Source: an uncultured Chitinophaga sp. (GTDB lineage Bacteria > Bacteroidota > Bacteroidia > Chitinophagales > Chitinophagaceae). From it: DNA of 23,595 nucleotides. The stretch covers positions 1 through 23,595 of the forward strand of contig NZ_CALNBI010000406.1 of NCBI RefSeq assembly GCF_937874145.1. The letters run 5' to 3'. Positions 1 through 8,514 of this stretch are shown here, piece after piece (position 1 is the first letter of the stretch; every line of letters begins with the position of its first letter). The notes under the pieces are model-generated. The model had not been told where the DNA came from. It worked only from the letters and a program-made list of their open reading frames with translations, and searched no databases. The translations under genes were made by a program, and so were the position numbers.

Positions 1-821
1 ACATACGACTTTCCGCCGATCAACCGCCCGTCTACCGGCACCTGTTCGCCCGGTTTCACGAGCAACACGTTGCCCACCTGCACTTCAGACAGCGCAACCA
101 CGGATTCCTGGCCGTTTTCATCGACCCGGATGACCGTATTCGGTTGCAGGCCCATGAGTTTTTTGATGGCCGAGGAGGTGGAGGCTTTCGCTCTTTCTTC
201 CAGCAGTTTACCGAGCAGGATAAAAGCGATCACGACCGCCGCCGCTTCGAAATATACGTGGGGATGCAGGCCGCGGCTGTGCCAGAACGCGGGGTTCAGG
301 GTGTTGAAAACGCTGAATGCGTAGGCAATTCCCGTGCTGAGGGCTACCAGCGTGTCCATGTTGGCCTTCCCGTTCTTCGCCTGTTTCCAGGCATTGATGA
401 AGAAATGCCGGCCGAGCACGAGCACTACGGGCGTGGAAAGTGCCCACATGATCCAGTTGCCGTATGGCATGTCCATGAAAAACATGCCGATGATTACCAG
501 GGGGATCGAAAAAGCGACGGCCCAGATGGTGCGTTGTTTTAATTCAGCGTAATGCGCGCGCTGGTGGTCTTCCAGCCCGGTTTCCATATCGTCGCCGGTC
601 AGCAGGTCGTAACCTACCGACTGTATCGCTTTCTTCCATTCGTCGGGGTGGGCGTTGCCCGGGGCGTATTCGACCAGCACGGAACTGCTGGCGAAGTTGA
701 CCGCAGCGGAGATGATGTCCGGCTGGGCCTGGAGCATGCTTTCCACCGAACCGGCACAAGCTGCGCAGCTCATGCCGGTTACCGGGAAGTTCTTTTTAAC
801 CGTTTGTTCCATTGTCGTCAT
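1..821 (-). CDS. copA: Heavy-metal (copper-type) P-type ATPase, 5' part
   Basis: Partial gene on the minus strand: it starts at 821 and runs off the left edge, so about 273 residues are visible. The N-terminus is a heavy-metal-associated domain with GMSCAAC at residues 16-22, where C19 and C22 form the metal-binding CxxC. Several hydrophobic segments follow (roughly residues 98-190), then the start of the actuator domain with GEQVPVDG near residue 260. This is the order expected for P1B ATPases that export Cu(I) across the inner membrane. The phosphorylation (DKTGT) and CPC motifs lie outside the window, so metal specificity cannot be checked; copper is inferred from overall similarity. The chosen ATG has AAAAGGA about 10 nt upstream; a second in-frame ATG lies at 812. 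The antiporter gene upstream is in the same direction, 74 bp away. Confidence 0.88.
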   Translation of the reverse strand, partial: MTTMEQTVKKNFPVTGMSCAACAGSVESMLQAQPDIISAAVNFASSSVLVEYAPGNAHPDEWKKAIQSVGYDLLTGDDMETGLEDHQRAHYAELKQRTIWAVAFSIPLVIIGMFFMDMPYGNWIMWALSTPVVLVLGRHFFINAWKQAKNGKANMDTLVALSTGIAYAFSVFNTLNPAFWHSRGLHPHVYFEAAAVVIAFILLGKLLEERAKASTSSAIKKLMGLQPNTVIRVDENGQESVVALSEVQVGNVLLVKPGEQVPVDGRLIGGKSY

Positions 822-895
822 CGTGTGTTTCCTTTTAGAGGATACAAAGATCCGACCGAACGCCCGGCGGGGCATTATAGAATTCAGGGAAAGAT

Positions 896-3142
896 TTACA
901 ACATTTTCGGGGAGCGCGGTTTCTCGCCTTTGACGCGGAAAAGGGCGGTAGTACGGCGGGGGTCGCCCACGATCCAGACAACGTCTCCTGTTTCCAGGCG
1001 CATGTCGGAAATGGGGTTGAGGATGCGCTCCTCCCCTCTTTCCACACCCACCACCATGCTGTGCGCCATTTCGCGGATACCGGATTCGCGGATAGATTTA
1101 CCGTTGACGCCGGAGCCTTCCAGCACTTCATAACGGCGCAGCTGCACCTGCGAGCGGGAGAACTGCTGATGCGGTTCGTGGTGCTCGATGAACTGGCGGA
1201 AGGCTTCGATCTGCTGGTCGGTCCCGATCACCTGCAGGCGGTCGCCGGGGAAAAGGCGTTCGTTTTTAGGCGGGATGGGAATGAGCCGGTCGCCCCTTTC
1301 GATCACCGCAATATTGATACCGTATTTTTCCCTGAAGCCCAGCTGCTCAAGGGTACGGCCTACACCGTTCCAATCGGCATGCACATGGAAGGAGGCCAGG
1401 TGGGCATCCCAGGGGGCGAGCACGGGCCTGCGGGCGGCTTCCGCGGTTTCGCGGGCATTGTAGTTGGAAAGGAAACGCGCTTCCAGGCGGTCGTAAAACG
1501 TCTGGATCTTGCGGTTCATGATCAGTAAAATACCGGTAATGACCGCCGTAGCCGTGGCCGCCACGGTGAAGGAGAAGAACCGGTCGAGCATGAAGCCCAC
1601 CAGGAACACGGCCAGGCCGATGCGGACGGTCCGGAATAAAGTCAGCGGCCCTTTATACTTGTTTTGCGTCCACAGGTTGGCAAAGGCTTTCGGCTGTATC
1701 TGGCGCACCGCCAGCGCCCAGAGGAAGGGCAGCATCACCAGGAAAGTATCCGCCGCTGTCACCATTTTGCCCCACTGGTCGCCGATGAGATTGTCTGCGA
1801 AAGGCAGGACGTAAATGGAGGACAGGAGCCCCAGCGCCAGGATGATCACGGAGAAGACCATGGCGTTGAGCACATATCCTTTGAACAATACCTGCCAGTC
1901 GGAGGCCTGCGAGATGGTTTGCGCGCCGGTGCTATACCGGTCGAGCGAGGTTTTCCATTTCTGGGGGATGTATTTATCGAGCCAGTTGTAGAAAGGATCA
2001 GCCACCTTGATCATATAAGGAGTGGTGAACGTGGTGACAGCCGACACCGCCACGGCAATGGGGTACAGGAAATCGCTCGTTACATTGAGATCACGGCCGA
2101 GGATGGCGATGATGAACGAGAACTCCCCGATCTGCGCGAGGCTCATACCGGCTTTAACGGAAGTTTTCAGCGGCTGGCCTGAGATCACGGCGCCCAGGGT
2201 GGTGCTGAACGTCTTGCCAAACAAGGTCAGCAAAGTGATGATCACCACCGGTACGATATAGACCTGCAGCATCTTGGGATCGATCAGCATACCGATCGAA
2301 ACGAAAAAGATAGCGCCGAAAAGGTCTTTCACGGATTTGATGAGGTGCTCGATCTTTTCCGCCTGGGTGGTTTCCGCGAGGATGGAGCCCATGATGAAGG
2401 CGCCAAGCGCCGGGGAGAATCCCACTTTCACCGCCAGCACCACCATCAGCAGGCAAAGGGCGATGGAAGTAACCAGGAGCGTTTCTTCACTCATCAGTTT
2501 CTTCGTCTTCTTGAGCAAAGTCGGGATGAAAAATATGCCGCCGATGAACCAGAGCACGAGGAAGAACACGAGTTTCACCACGGCCATGAGCATTTCCGTT
2601 CCGGCGAACTGCTGGCTTACCGCCAGGGTGGAAAGCAATACCAGCAACACGATAGCGATCAGGTCTTCCACCACCAGGATCCCGAATACCAGCCCCGCAA
2701 ACTTCTGTCCTTTTACGCCCAGTTCTTCAAATGCGCGGATGATAATGGTGGTTGAGGATACGGACAACACACCGCCCAGGAAGATCGAGTCCATCGTATT
2801 CCAGCCCATAAACTGCCCGGCCACATACCCGAACCCGAGCATGACCAGCACTTCCACGACGGCCGTGATCCCGGCGCTGCCGCCCACTTTCATGAGTTTC
2901 TTGAAACTGAATTCCAGACCCAGGCTAAACAGCAGGAAGATCACCCCGATCTCAGACCATACCTTGATATTGCCTTCCTCCCGCACCGTGGGGAACAGGT
3001 GGAAATACGGCCCCACCAGGATCCCCGCAATCAGGTACCCCAGCACTAACGGCTGCTTTAATGCTTTAAAAATTAATGTGGTAACCGCCGCCGCTCCCAA
3101 AATCAAGGCTAAGTCTACAATCAGATTCGGAAAATGACCCAT
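896..3142 (-). CDS. Kef/CPA2-type monovalent cation:proton antiporter with tandem RCK_C domains
   Basis: 748-residue membrane protein. Residues 1 to about 385 form a Na+/H+ exchanger (CPA2) module of about a dozen hydrophobic segments, opening with a helix followed by PLVLGYLIAGILVGP. Residues about 425-545 add a further group of hydrophobic segments. The C-terminus has two regulatory TrkA-C (RCK_C) domains, about 580-650 and 660-735, each with the family's small beta-rich pattern ending in PGDRLQVIG or TGDVVWIVG. No NAD-binding TrkA-N (Rossmann) domain is seen between them, unlike KefB/KefC. It probably exchanges K+ or Na+ for H+ at the inner membrane; the ion and any ligand of the RCK_C domains are unknown. 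The start ATG is preceded by AAGAAGAG. It is in the same direction as the P-type ATPase, with no obvious terminator between the two. Confidence 0.88.
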   Translation of the reverse strand: MGHFPNLIVDLALILGAAAVTTLIFKALKQPLVLGYLIAGILVGPYFHLFPTVREEGNIKVWSEIGVIFLLFSLGLEFSFKKLMKVGGSAGITAVVEVLVMLGFGYVAGQFMGWNTMDSIFLGGVLSVSSTTIIIRAFEELGVKGQKFAGLVFGILVVEDLIAIVLLVLLSTLAVSQQFAGTEMLMAVVKLVFFLVLWFIGGIFFIPTLLKKTKKLMSEETLLVTSIALCLLMVVLAVKVGFSPALGAFIMGSILAETTQAEKIEHLIKSVKDLFGAIFFVSIGMLIDPKMLQVYIVPVVIITLLTLFGKTFSTTLGAVISGQPLKTSVKAGMSLAQIGEFSFIIAILGRDLNVTSDFLYPIAVAVSAVTTFTTPYMIKVADPFYNWLDKYIPQKWKTSLDRYSTGAQTISQASDWQVLFKGYVLNAMVFSVIILALGLLSSIYVLPFADNLIGDQWGKMVTAADTFLVMLPFLWALAVRQIQPKAFANLWTQNKYKGPLTLFRTVRIGLAVFLVGFMLDRFFSFTVAATATAVITGILLIMNRKIQTFYDRLEARFLSNYNARETAEAARRPVLAPWDAHLASFHVHADWNGVGRTLEQLGFREKYGINIAVIERGDRLIPIPPKNERLFPGDRLQVIGTDQQIEAFRQFIEHHEPHQQFSRSQVQLRRYEVLEGSGVNGKSIRESGIREMAHSMVVGVERGEERILNPISDMRLETGDVVWIVGDPRRTTALFRVKGEKPRSPKML

Positions 3143-3222
3143 ACGCTCTTCTTATGTTAATATCTTTTTTATTGGAATATGGCTAAAATAAATAAAAAAC
3201 ACGGCAGTTCGCCATAAAACAA

Positions 3223-3258
3223 GACAGGGAACGCGCCCCTATGGCCACATTCCCTGTC
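3223..3258 (-). terminator. Probable intrinsic terminator of the kduI-GH88 operon
   Basis: A 9-bp perfect inverted repeat (GACAGGGAA at 3223-3231, TTCCCTGTC at 3250-3258) lies 30 bp after the GH88 stop codon. In the minus-strand direction the stem is followed by TTGTTTTAT, a moderate U-rich tract. The 18-nt loop is longer than usual. It separates the uronate operon from the antiporter gene, which starts at 3142. Confidence 0.65.
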
Positions 3259-3288
3259 CTGAAAAGCATTCCGGCAACGAAATAAATA

Positions 3289-4476
3289 TTATCGGCCGTC
3301 CCCCTTTTTATACCTGAGCAACGCTTCGAGATAATAATAGTCGGCGTACGACAGCGGCACATCGATCTCCGAATTCCCCGGCATCGACCCTGTGCTGTGC
3401 ATCAAAATGAAATGATTGTTGCCCCCTTCCTTCGCCCGGTAGGCTTCGCCGCTGAGGCTCACCAGCGCATCGGCGCCGGCGTTCCAGTATCGTTTGGATG
3501 CCGTCTTATCCACATAACGGCTCAGTTCCAGCAGTGCGGAGGCCATTACCGCCCCGGCGGATGCATCGCGGATGGCGTTCGGGATCTCCGGCGCGTCGTA
3601 GTCGTAGTAAGGAATAAGATCGGCCGGCATGTTCGGGTGGTTGAGCATGTAATCGGCGATATGGCGCGCCTGGTCGAGGTATGCGTTGTCTTTCGTTTCG
3701 CGGTACATCATCGTGTAACCGTACAGTCCCCAGGCCTGCCCGCGGCTCCAGGCCGAAGCGTCGGAATGGCCCTGGTGGGTCTTCTTAGCCAACACCTGCC
3801 CGGTAGCCGTATCGTAGTCGATCACATGATAAGAGCTGTAATCGTCGCGGAAGTGGTTTTTGATGGTCGTGTTGGCGTGGTTCACCGCGATGGTTGCGAA
3901 ATTTTGGTCCCCGCTTTCTTTCGCCGCCCACATGAGCATTTCCAGGTTCATCATGTTATCGATGATCACCGGGCACTTCCAACCGGCGTGGTCCCAGCTG
4001 CGGATGGCGCCGATCGTGGGTTTGTACCGCTTGATGAGCGAAGCGGAACTGGTGAGCAGGATGCGGCGTGCGGCTGTGTCCCGCGTCAGCCGTAGATCGT
4101 TGCCGAAGCTACAGTACATGAGAAACCCGAGGTCGTGGGTGTTGGTGCGGTATTGATTGGCCAATAAATTCTGCTGGCGCTTTTCGGCTTCCGCGCGGAA
4201 GGCGGGGTCGCCGGTGGCTTCGAAGAGGTACCAGCAGGAACCGGGGTAAAAGCCGGCGGTCCACCAGTTGTACTTCGCGGTCATCAGGCTGCCGTCTTTG
4301 TTGGTGGACCGGGGGAAGAGGGAATCGGGCACTGCCGTCATCATCCCTTTGTATTGCCTGGCGGAGAATGCGAGGCTTTCTTTAACGAGGGCCTTCATGG
4401 CCTTCTTGCTCACTTTCGTTTGTGCGAATGCGGCCGTGGATGTGGATAAGAGCAATGCTAAGACAAGTCGTTTCAT
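3289..4476 (-). CDS. GH88 unsaturated glucuronyl hydrolase, secreted
   Basis: 395-residue glycoside hydrolase family 88 protein. These enzymes hydrate the 4,5 double bond of unsaturated uronic acids left at the non-reducing end by polysaccharide lyases, releasing 5-keto-4-deoxyuronate. A signal peptide is clear: residues 1-18 with an AFA/Q cleavage site. Family motifs include WWTAGFYPGS (71-80), D115 in HDLGF and D173 in IIDNMMN, the positions of the two conserved Asp residues of the Bacillus enzyme. SDASAWSRGQAWGLYG (238-253) is the typical substrate-binding stretch. Start choice: ATG at 4476 gives a clean signal peptide; ATG at 4488 overlaps the lacI stop as ATGA and adds four residues (MIHC), which suggests translational coupling. 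It is the last gene of the kduI operon. The exact polysaccharide source (rhamnogalacturonan, glycosaminoglycan or other) cannot be told from sequence. Confidence 0.92.
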   Translation of the reverse strand: MKRLVLALLLSTSTAAFAQTKVSKKAMKALVKESLAFSARQYKGMMTAVPDSLFPRSTNKDGSLMTAKYNWWTAGFYPGSCWYLFEATGDPAFRAEAEKRQQNLLANQYRTNTHDLGFLMYCSFGNDLRLTRDTAARRILLTSSASLIKRYKPTIGAIRSWDHAGWKCPVIIDNMMNLEMLMWAAKESGDQNFATIAVNHANTTIKNHFRDDYSSYHVIDYDTATGQVLAKKTHQGHSDASAWSRGQAWGLYGYTMMYRETKDNAYLDQARHIADYMLNHPNMPADLIPYYDYDAPEIPNAIRDASAGAVMASALLELSRYVDKTASKRYWNAGADALVSLSGEAYRAKEGGNNHFILMHSTGSMPGNSEIDVPLSYADYYYLEALLRYKKGDGR

Positions 4477-4484
4477 ACAGTGGA

Positions 4485-5528
4485 TCATTTTTTCTTTTTC
4501 GGCGATCCCGCACTGGAGTCGCGCGCCACCAGCTGGATCGGAACGATCTCCTGGGGGTGCCGGTAGGTGCTGGGATGCCGGGTCTGGATAAGGTCCATCA
4601 GCGCGGACACCACCCTTTCGCCCATGGTGGCGGGAAACTGGTCGACCGACGTAATGGAAGGCGTCACAATCTCGGTACGCGGATCGTTGGAATAACCGAC
4701 GATCTTCACGTCTTCCGGCACGCGGATATTGCGTTTCCTGCAATATTCGAGGATCGTGATGGCCGTGGTGTCGTTGGTGGCGAAAACGCCATCCGGGTAT
4801 GGTTGCTGCGCAAAAATCTTTTCCGCCGTAGCCAATGCGTTCTCGCGGCTCAGCTCATGGAAGAAGACGCGCTGCTTTTTGAAAGGGATCTTATGCTGCT
4901 GCAGGGCGTTTTTATAACCCGCCAGCCTTTCGACATACAGGTTGCAGGAAAGCGGGCCGGAAATATGCACGATGTCTTTACAACCCTGTTCAATGAGGTG
5001 CTGCGTGGCGGTAAAGCCCCCCAGGAAGTCGTCGCCCTTGATCACTTTCGCCTGGTAGTCCCGCGGCGTACGGTCGAAGAAAACAACGGGAATGTTGTTT
5101 TGCTTAAAAATATCGAAGTGGGAAAAGTCCGTCGTGGAAAGCGTGGCGGAAACGGCCAGCCCGTCGACCCGGGCCGAATACAGCGTATTGGCCAGCTGCT
5201 GTTCCTGCTCGAGGGAGTCGTTGCTCTGGCAGATGATCAGGTGGTACCCGTATTCCTGGAGCTTGTTCTGCACCACGGTGGTAATGGCTGCAGGGAAGAA
5301 CATGGAGATCCTCGGGATGATGAGCCCGATGGTCCTGCTCTTGTTGTTCCGCAACCCGGCCGCCATGGCGTTGGGCCGATAGCCCAGCTTCCGGGCCATC
5401 TTTCTAACTTTTTCCTTTGTCTTGGCGCTGATGTTGGGATGATCATTCAGCGCGCGGGAAACGGTGGAAACAGAGAGCCCCAGCTCTTCGGCGATATCCA
5501 CGATAGTTTTTTCAGAACGTACGGACAT
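4485..5528 (-). CDS. LacI-family transcriptional regulator of the uronate locus
   Basis: 347 residues from the ATG at 5528. An upstream GTG at 5561 is in frame but lies inside kduD, so it was not chosen. The N-terminus is a LacI helix-turn-helix: TIVDIAEELGLSVSTVSRAL at 8-27, then a hinge YRPNAMAAGLR at 50-60 with the minor-groove Leu. The rest is a periplasmic-binding-protein-like sugar-sensing domain, starting near residue 65 with TIGLIIPR. The protein ends in a Lys-rich tail. It lies 13 bp after kduD and its TGA overlaps a possible ATG of the GH88 gene. By context it probably controls the pectin/uronate genes, responding to a pathway intermediate such as KDG (inferred). Two LacI-type palindromes at 9446-9459 and 17801-17814 are its likely operators, including one at the head of its own operon, which implies autoregulation. 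Confidence 0.92.
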   Translation of the reverse strand: MSVRSEKTIVDIAEELGLSVSTVSRALNDHPNISAKTKEKVRKMARKLGYRPNAMAAGLRNNKSRTIGLIIPRISMFFPAAITTVVQNKLQEYGYHLIICQSNDSLEQEQQLANTLYSARVDGLAVSATLSTTDFSHFDIFKQNNIPVVFFDRTPRDYQAKVIKGDDFLGGFTATQHLIEQGCKDIVHISGPLSCNLYVERLAGYKNALQQHKIPFKKQRVFFHELSRENALATAEKIFAQQPYPDGVFATNDTTAITILEYCRKRNIRVPEDVKIVGYSNDPRTEIVTPSITSVDQFPATMGERVVSALMDLIQTRHPSTYRHPQEIVPIQLVARDSSAGSPKKKK

Positions 5529-5541
5529 ACAATATTTTGGT

Positions 5542-6312
5542 TTATCGGCCCATCCAGCCACCGTCTACCGTCATGACCGTTCCGTGCATGTAAGAAGATG
5601 CGCCGGAGGCGAGGAATACGACGGGACCTTTGAAATCTTCCGGTTCGCCCCAGCGCCCGGCGGGGATACGGTCCAGGATGCCCTGGCTGCGTTGTTCGTC
5701 GGCGCGCAATGCGGCGGTGTTATCCGTGGAAATATACCCCGGGGCGATGGCGTTCACGTTCACGCCGCGGCCCGCCCATTCGTTGGCGAAAGCTTTGGTC
5801 AGTTGCCCTACCGCGCCTTTGCTGGCCGCATATCCCGGCACATTGATACCACCCTGGAAAGTTAACAGCGATGCGGTAAAGATCACTTTCCCGCTGCCAC
5901 GCTCCACCATTTTCCTGCCGATCTCCCGCGTGAGGATGAACTGTGCCGTCTGGTTGATGGCGATAACTTCATCCCAAAATTCGTCAGGGTGTTCAACGGC
6001 TGGTTTGCGCATGATGGTGCCGGCATTGTTCACTAAAATGTCGATAACCGGAAAATCCTGCTGGACTGCCGCAATAAATGTATACAAAGAGTCCCGGTTC
6101 CCAAAATCGCATTGGTAAGCCCTGAACTTCCGGCCGGCAGCCGTTACGGCTTTTTCCACCTCACTGCCGGAAAGCTCCAGGGAGGCGGATACACCGATGA
6201 CGTCTGCGCCCGCTTCCGCCAGCGCCTCGGCCATGGCCTTCCCGATCCCGCGCTTGCAGCCGGTAACGAGGGCCGTTTTGCCTTTGAGGCTGAATTGGTC
6301 AAATATGGACAT
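5542..6312 (-). CDS. kduD: 2-dehydro-3-deoxy-D-gluconate 5-dehydrogenase (SDR family)
   Basis: 256-residue short-chain dehydrogenase of classical length. Cofactor motif TGCKRGIG at 17-24, NNAG at 95-98, and the catalytic set N120, S148, Y161 and K165 (YAASK). The C-terminal TVDGGWMGR is typical of KduD. The enzyme reduces 2,5-diketo-3-deoxygluconate, the KduI product, to KDG in the cytoplasm. A gluconate 5-dehydrogenase could look similar, but KduI in the same operon makes KduD the better call. It starts 18 bp after the GH105 gene with a weak AGG upstream, and is followed after 13 bp by the lacI-type regulator. Confidence 0.92.
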   Translation of the reverse strand: MSIFDQFSLKGKTALVTGCKRGIGKAMAEALAEAGADVIGVSASLELSGSEVEKAVTAAGRKFRAYQCDFGNRDSLYTFIAAVQQDFPVIDILVNNAGTIMRKPAVEHPDEFWDEVIAINQTAQFILTREIGRKMVERGSGKVIFTASLLTFQGGINVPGYAASKGAVGQLTKAFANEWAGRGVNVNAIAPGYISTDNTAALRADEQRSQGILDRIPAGRWGEPEDFKGPVVFLASGASSYMHGTVMTVDGGWMGR

Positions 6313-6330
6313 AATGCCTGTTTTTCAAAT

Positions 6331-8505
6331 TTAATAAATCCGTACCTGTACGGGTTTCCTGAGCTTCTGCGCTTCCTGGCGGAGGTAATGGAACCATTCC
6401 CCGGCATTGGTGATCAGCCCGGCTTTGTCCCAGGCGCCGCCGGTATAGTACACTACCTTGTTGCTGCCGGTGGCCGTTGGCACGATGGACAGCAGGTGCC
6501 CTTTTTCCATGGCCATTTCTTTCACGGGCGTCACCATCACCACGCCGATGCCGGTGGTGCCGTCTTGGGCGGTGGCTGGCTCCCAATAGCCCATAACGCC
6601 GTCCTGCTCCCGGAAATACTCCGCCCCGGGGGCTTTGCGCTTCACGATGCCCACCGCCGCCGTGAGGGGCGCGGAATACGTGGCTTCCATCCTGGAAAGC
6701 TGGCTGTGCGCGTCGATCGACACGCGTTTGGTGACGCTCACGGTTTTGCCCGCGGCGTTCCAGGGGTCGTACGTCAGTTCGAAAGTGGTGCGGAGCGCGC
6801 CGCTGTCGAGCATGCGGTGGCCGGAATAATTCCGGGAATGCCAGATGCTGTCGGGCGTGTACGGCGCGATGCCGCCCGCGCCCAGTGTGAACCCTACGCT
6901 GTATTGGTCGAGGCCTTCGCCTTCGTCTTTGTGGTAATTGGGGCGCTTGTACCAGCTGTTGATGACCATTTTTTCGGTGCGCTTGTTCCAGAAGTCCACA
7001 CCATACGCATTTTGCTTCGGCTCGGATTCCAGGGCGCGGCCGTACATGCGGAAAGCTACGCGGTCGTTTTCCCAGGCGAAATCATCGAGGCGCTCGGCTA
7101 TGTAGCGGCCGTATGTCTTCGTTTCCACGGGGGCGGGAACGCCTTCCGCGAAGGTGAGGACGGCGCGGCCGCCCGGGGCCAGGGGGGCATCCACCAGGAT
7201 CTTCAGGGGCTGTTTGCCGCCTTCGGTGATCAGCTGGTAAGGGATTTCTTTGCCGGTGAGCGCGTTGAGGATTTTAAAAGGGCCCCTGCGCAGGGGTTTC
7301 CATTTTGCCGCCACCGCCGCATAATCCAGTTCGGACAGGTGCGCTATCGCCCCGGCGGGGTTGTAGAGCTCCACGGTGATGGGGAACTTCTGCTCCGCCA
7401 GTGTCATCTTCAGTAATTCAGATCCGGCCAGCAGGAACGCTCCTACCCCGTACACCTCCGTATCCTCAACGGTCGTTTTGCCGGGGGAATCGGCGATCTT
7501 CTGCACGAATCCCAGCTTACCATCGGCGTGCACGCTTTCCTGCAAAGCGTTCCAGGCTTTGACGAGCACCGGCCTGAAATCCTTCTTCGGCAGCAAACCG
7601 CTATTCACGCCCCAGGCCATGGCATAGAGGAAAAACCCCGTTCCGCTGGTTTCCTTCGAGGGATAACTGCCCATATCGAGCAGGGCGGCGTGCCAGGTGC
7701 CGTCGGCATGCTGGAGGCCCGCCAGCCGCGTGGCCATGTCTTTGAATTGTTTTTCCAATGCGGGCCGGGAAGGATGATTGGCGGGCATGTTGACGAGCAT
7801 GCGCACCAGTCCGCCCATCACCCAGCCATTCCCGCGGCTCCAGAACACGCTGGCGCCGTTGCTTTCCTTTTTGTCGAAATAGCGGGCATCGCGGTAATAG
7901 AGGCGTTCGTTTTTGTTGTAAAGAAAGTCGGAGGTTTTCCACCAGAGCTTCACGGCCGTTTCAAGGTAGGAAGGGTCGCCGGTGGCGGTGGAAAGGTACG
8001 CCAGGGCCGGGGGGCCCATGAACAGTGCGTCGCACCAGGCCCATTCGCGCAGGTGAACGTGGTTCTTCCAGTCCAGGGGCTCGTTGTGCGGCAGGGTGCC
8101 GATACTGTCGGCCAGGGAGCGCCAGCGGCGTATCATGGGCTCCTCGTCGTATATGCGGTAGAGTTGGGCATACAGCTGGCCCACGCAGTAGTCGTCGGCA
8201 AAGAGCCTCCTGGGGCCCGTATTCCATTCGTTATCGGCTGCAATCTTCACCAGGCGCGCGATATTGGCGGGATCGTTGGCGATCTCGGCATGGGCGTAGG
8301 CGCCTGCGTAGAGGGCGCCGTTGGTCCAGTCCCACTTCTGCCAGTTCCAGCCTTTGCGTTCCAGGTGTTTGAATTGCCAGTCGTTTACTTTCTTCATGTA
8401 GGAAAAGATGCTGTCGGCCGACAGCCTTTCCTGGGCGCGGGCGGGCCAGGCCAAACCTGCGCTGATGGCGCCTGCGAGGCACCATTGCTTCCATATATTG
8501 CGCAT
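6331..8505 (-). CDS. Secreted GH105 unsaturated rhamnogalacturonyl hydrolase fused to a DUF4861-like domain
   Basis: 724 residues, about twice the length of a single-domain GH105 enzyme such as YteR. Signal peptide 1-24 with an ARA/Q site. Residues about 30-370 are the GH105 alpha/alpha barrel: ADDYCVGQLY (103-112), WAWCDALFMG (155-164) with the likely catalytic Asp D159, and SRGNGWVMGGL at 223-233. GH105 enzymes hydrate unsaturated galacturonic acid linked to rhamnose or other sugars. Residues about 375-720 form a second, mostly beta-strand region with ERLDDFAWENDRVAFRMYG (471-489), which I recognise as DUF4861-type. Its biochemical role is not known to me; substrate binding or a second catalytic function is possible. 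It sits between kduI (9 bp upstream) and kduD (18 bp downstream), so its product should feed KduI. Family assignment of the N-terminal half is firm; the DUF4861 call is from memory of the motif. Confidence 0.88.
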   Translation of the reverse strand: MRNIWKQWCLAGAISAGLAWPARAQERLSADSIFSYMKKVNDWQFKHLERKGWNWQKWDWTNGALYAGAYAHAEIANDPANIARLVKIAADNEWNTGPRRLFADDYCVGQLYAQLYRIYDEEPMIRRWRSLADSIGTLPHNEPLDWKNHVHLREWAWCDALFMGPPALAYLSTATGDPSYLETAVKLWWKTSDFLYNKNERLYYRDARYFDKKESNGASVFWSRGNGWVMGGLVRMLVNMPANHPSRPALEKQFKDMATRLAGLQHADGTWHAALLDMGSYPSKETSGTGFFLYAMAWGVNSGLLPKKDFRPVLVKAWNALQESVHADGKLGFVQKIADSPGKTTVEDTEVYGVGAFLLAGSELLKMTLAEQKFPITVELYNPAGAIAHLSELDYAAVAAKWKPLRRGPFKILNALTGKEIPYQLITEGGKQPLKILVDAPLAPGGRAVLTFAEGVPAPVETKTYGRYIAERLDDFAWENDRVAFRMYGRALESEPKQNAYGVDFWNKRTEKMVINSWYKRPNYHKDEGEGLDQYSVGFTLGAGGIAPYTPDSIWHSRNYSGHRMLDSGALRTTFELTYDPWNAAGKTVSVTKRVSIDAHSQLSRMEATYSAPLTAAVGIVKRKAPGAEYFREQDGVMGYWEPATAQDGTTGIGVVMVTPVKEMAMEKGHLLSIVPTATGSNKVVYYTGGAWDKAGLITNAGEWFHYLRQEAQKLRKPVQVRIY

Positions 8506-8514
8506 AAGCTTGCG

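Noticed and set aside
4477..4743. Longer N-terminus for the GH88 protein, starting at 4743
   Set aside because: The extension lies inside the lacI gene in another frame and would bury the clear signal peptide.
5529..5561. GTG start at 5561 for the LacI-type regulator
   Set aside because: It would overlap kduD by 20 bp and place eleven extra residues before a standard LacI N-terminus; the ATG at 5528 fits the family.
6112..7416. Plus-strand 434-codon open frame antisense to kduD and the GH105 gene
   Set aside because: It spans two well-supported minus-strand genes and has no recognisable domain or plausible start context.
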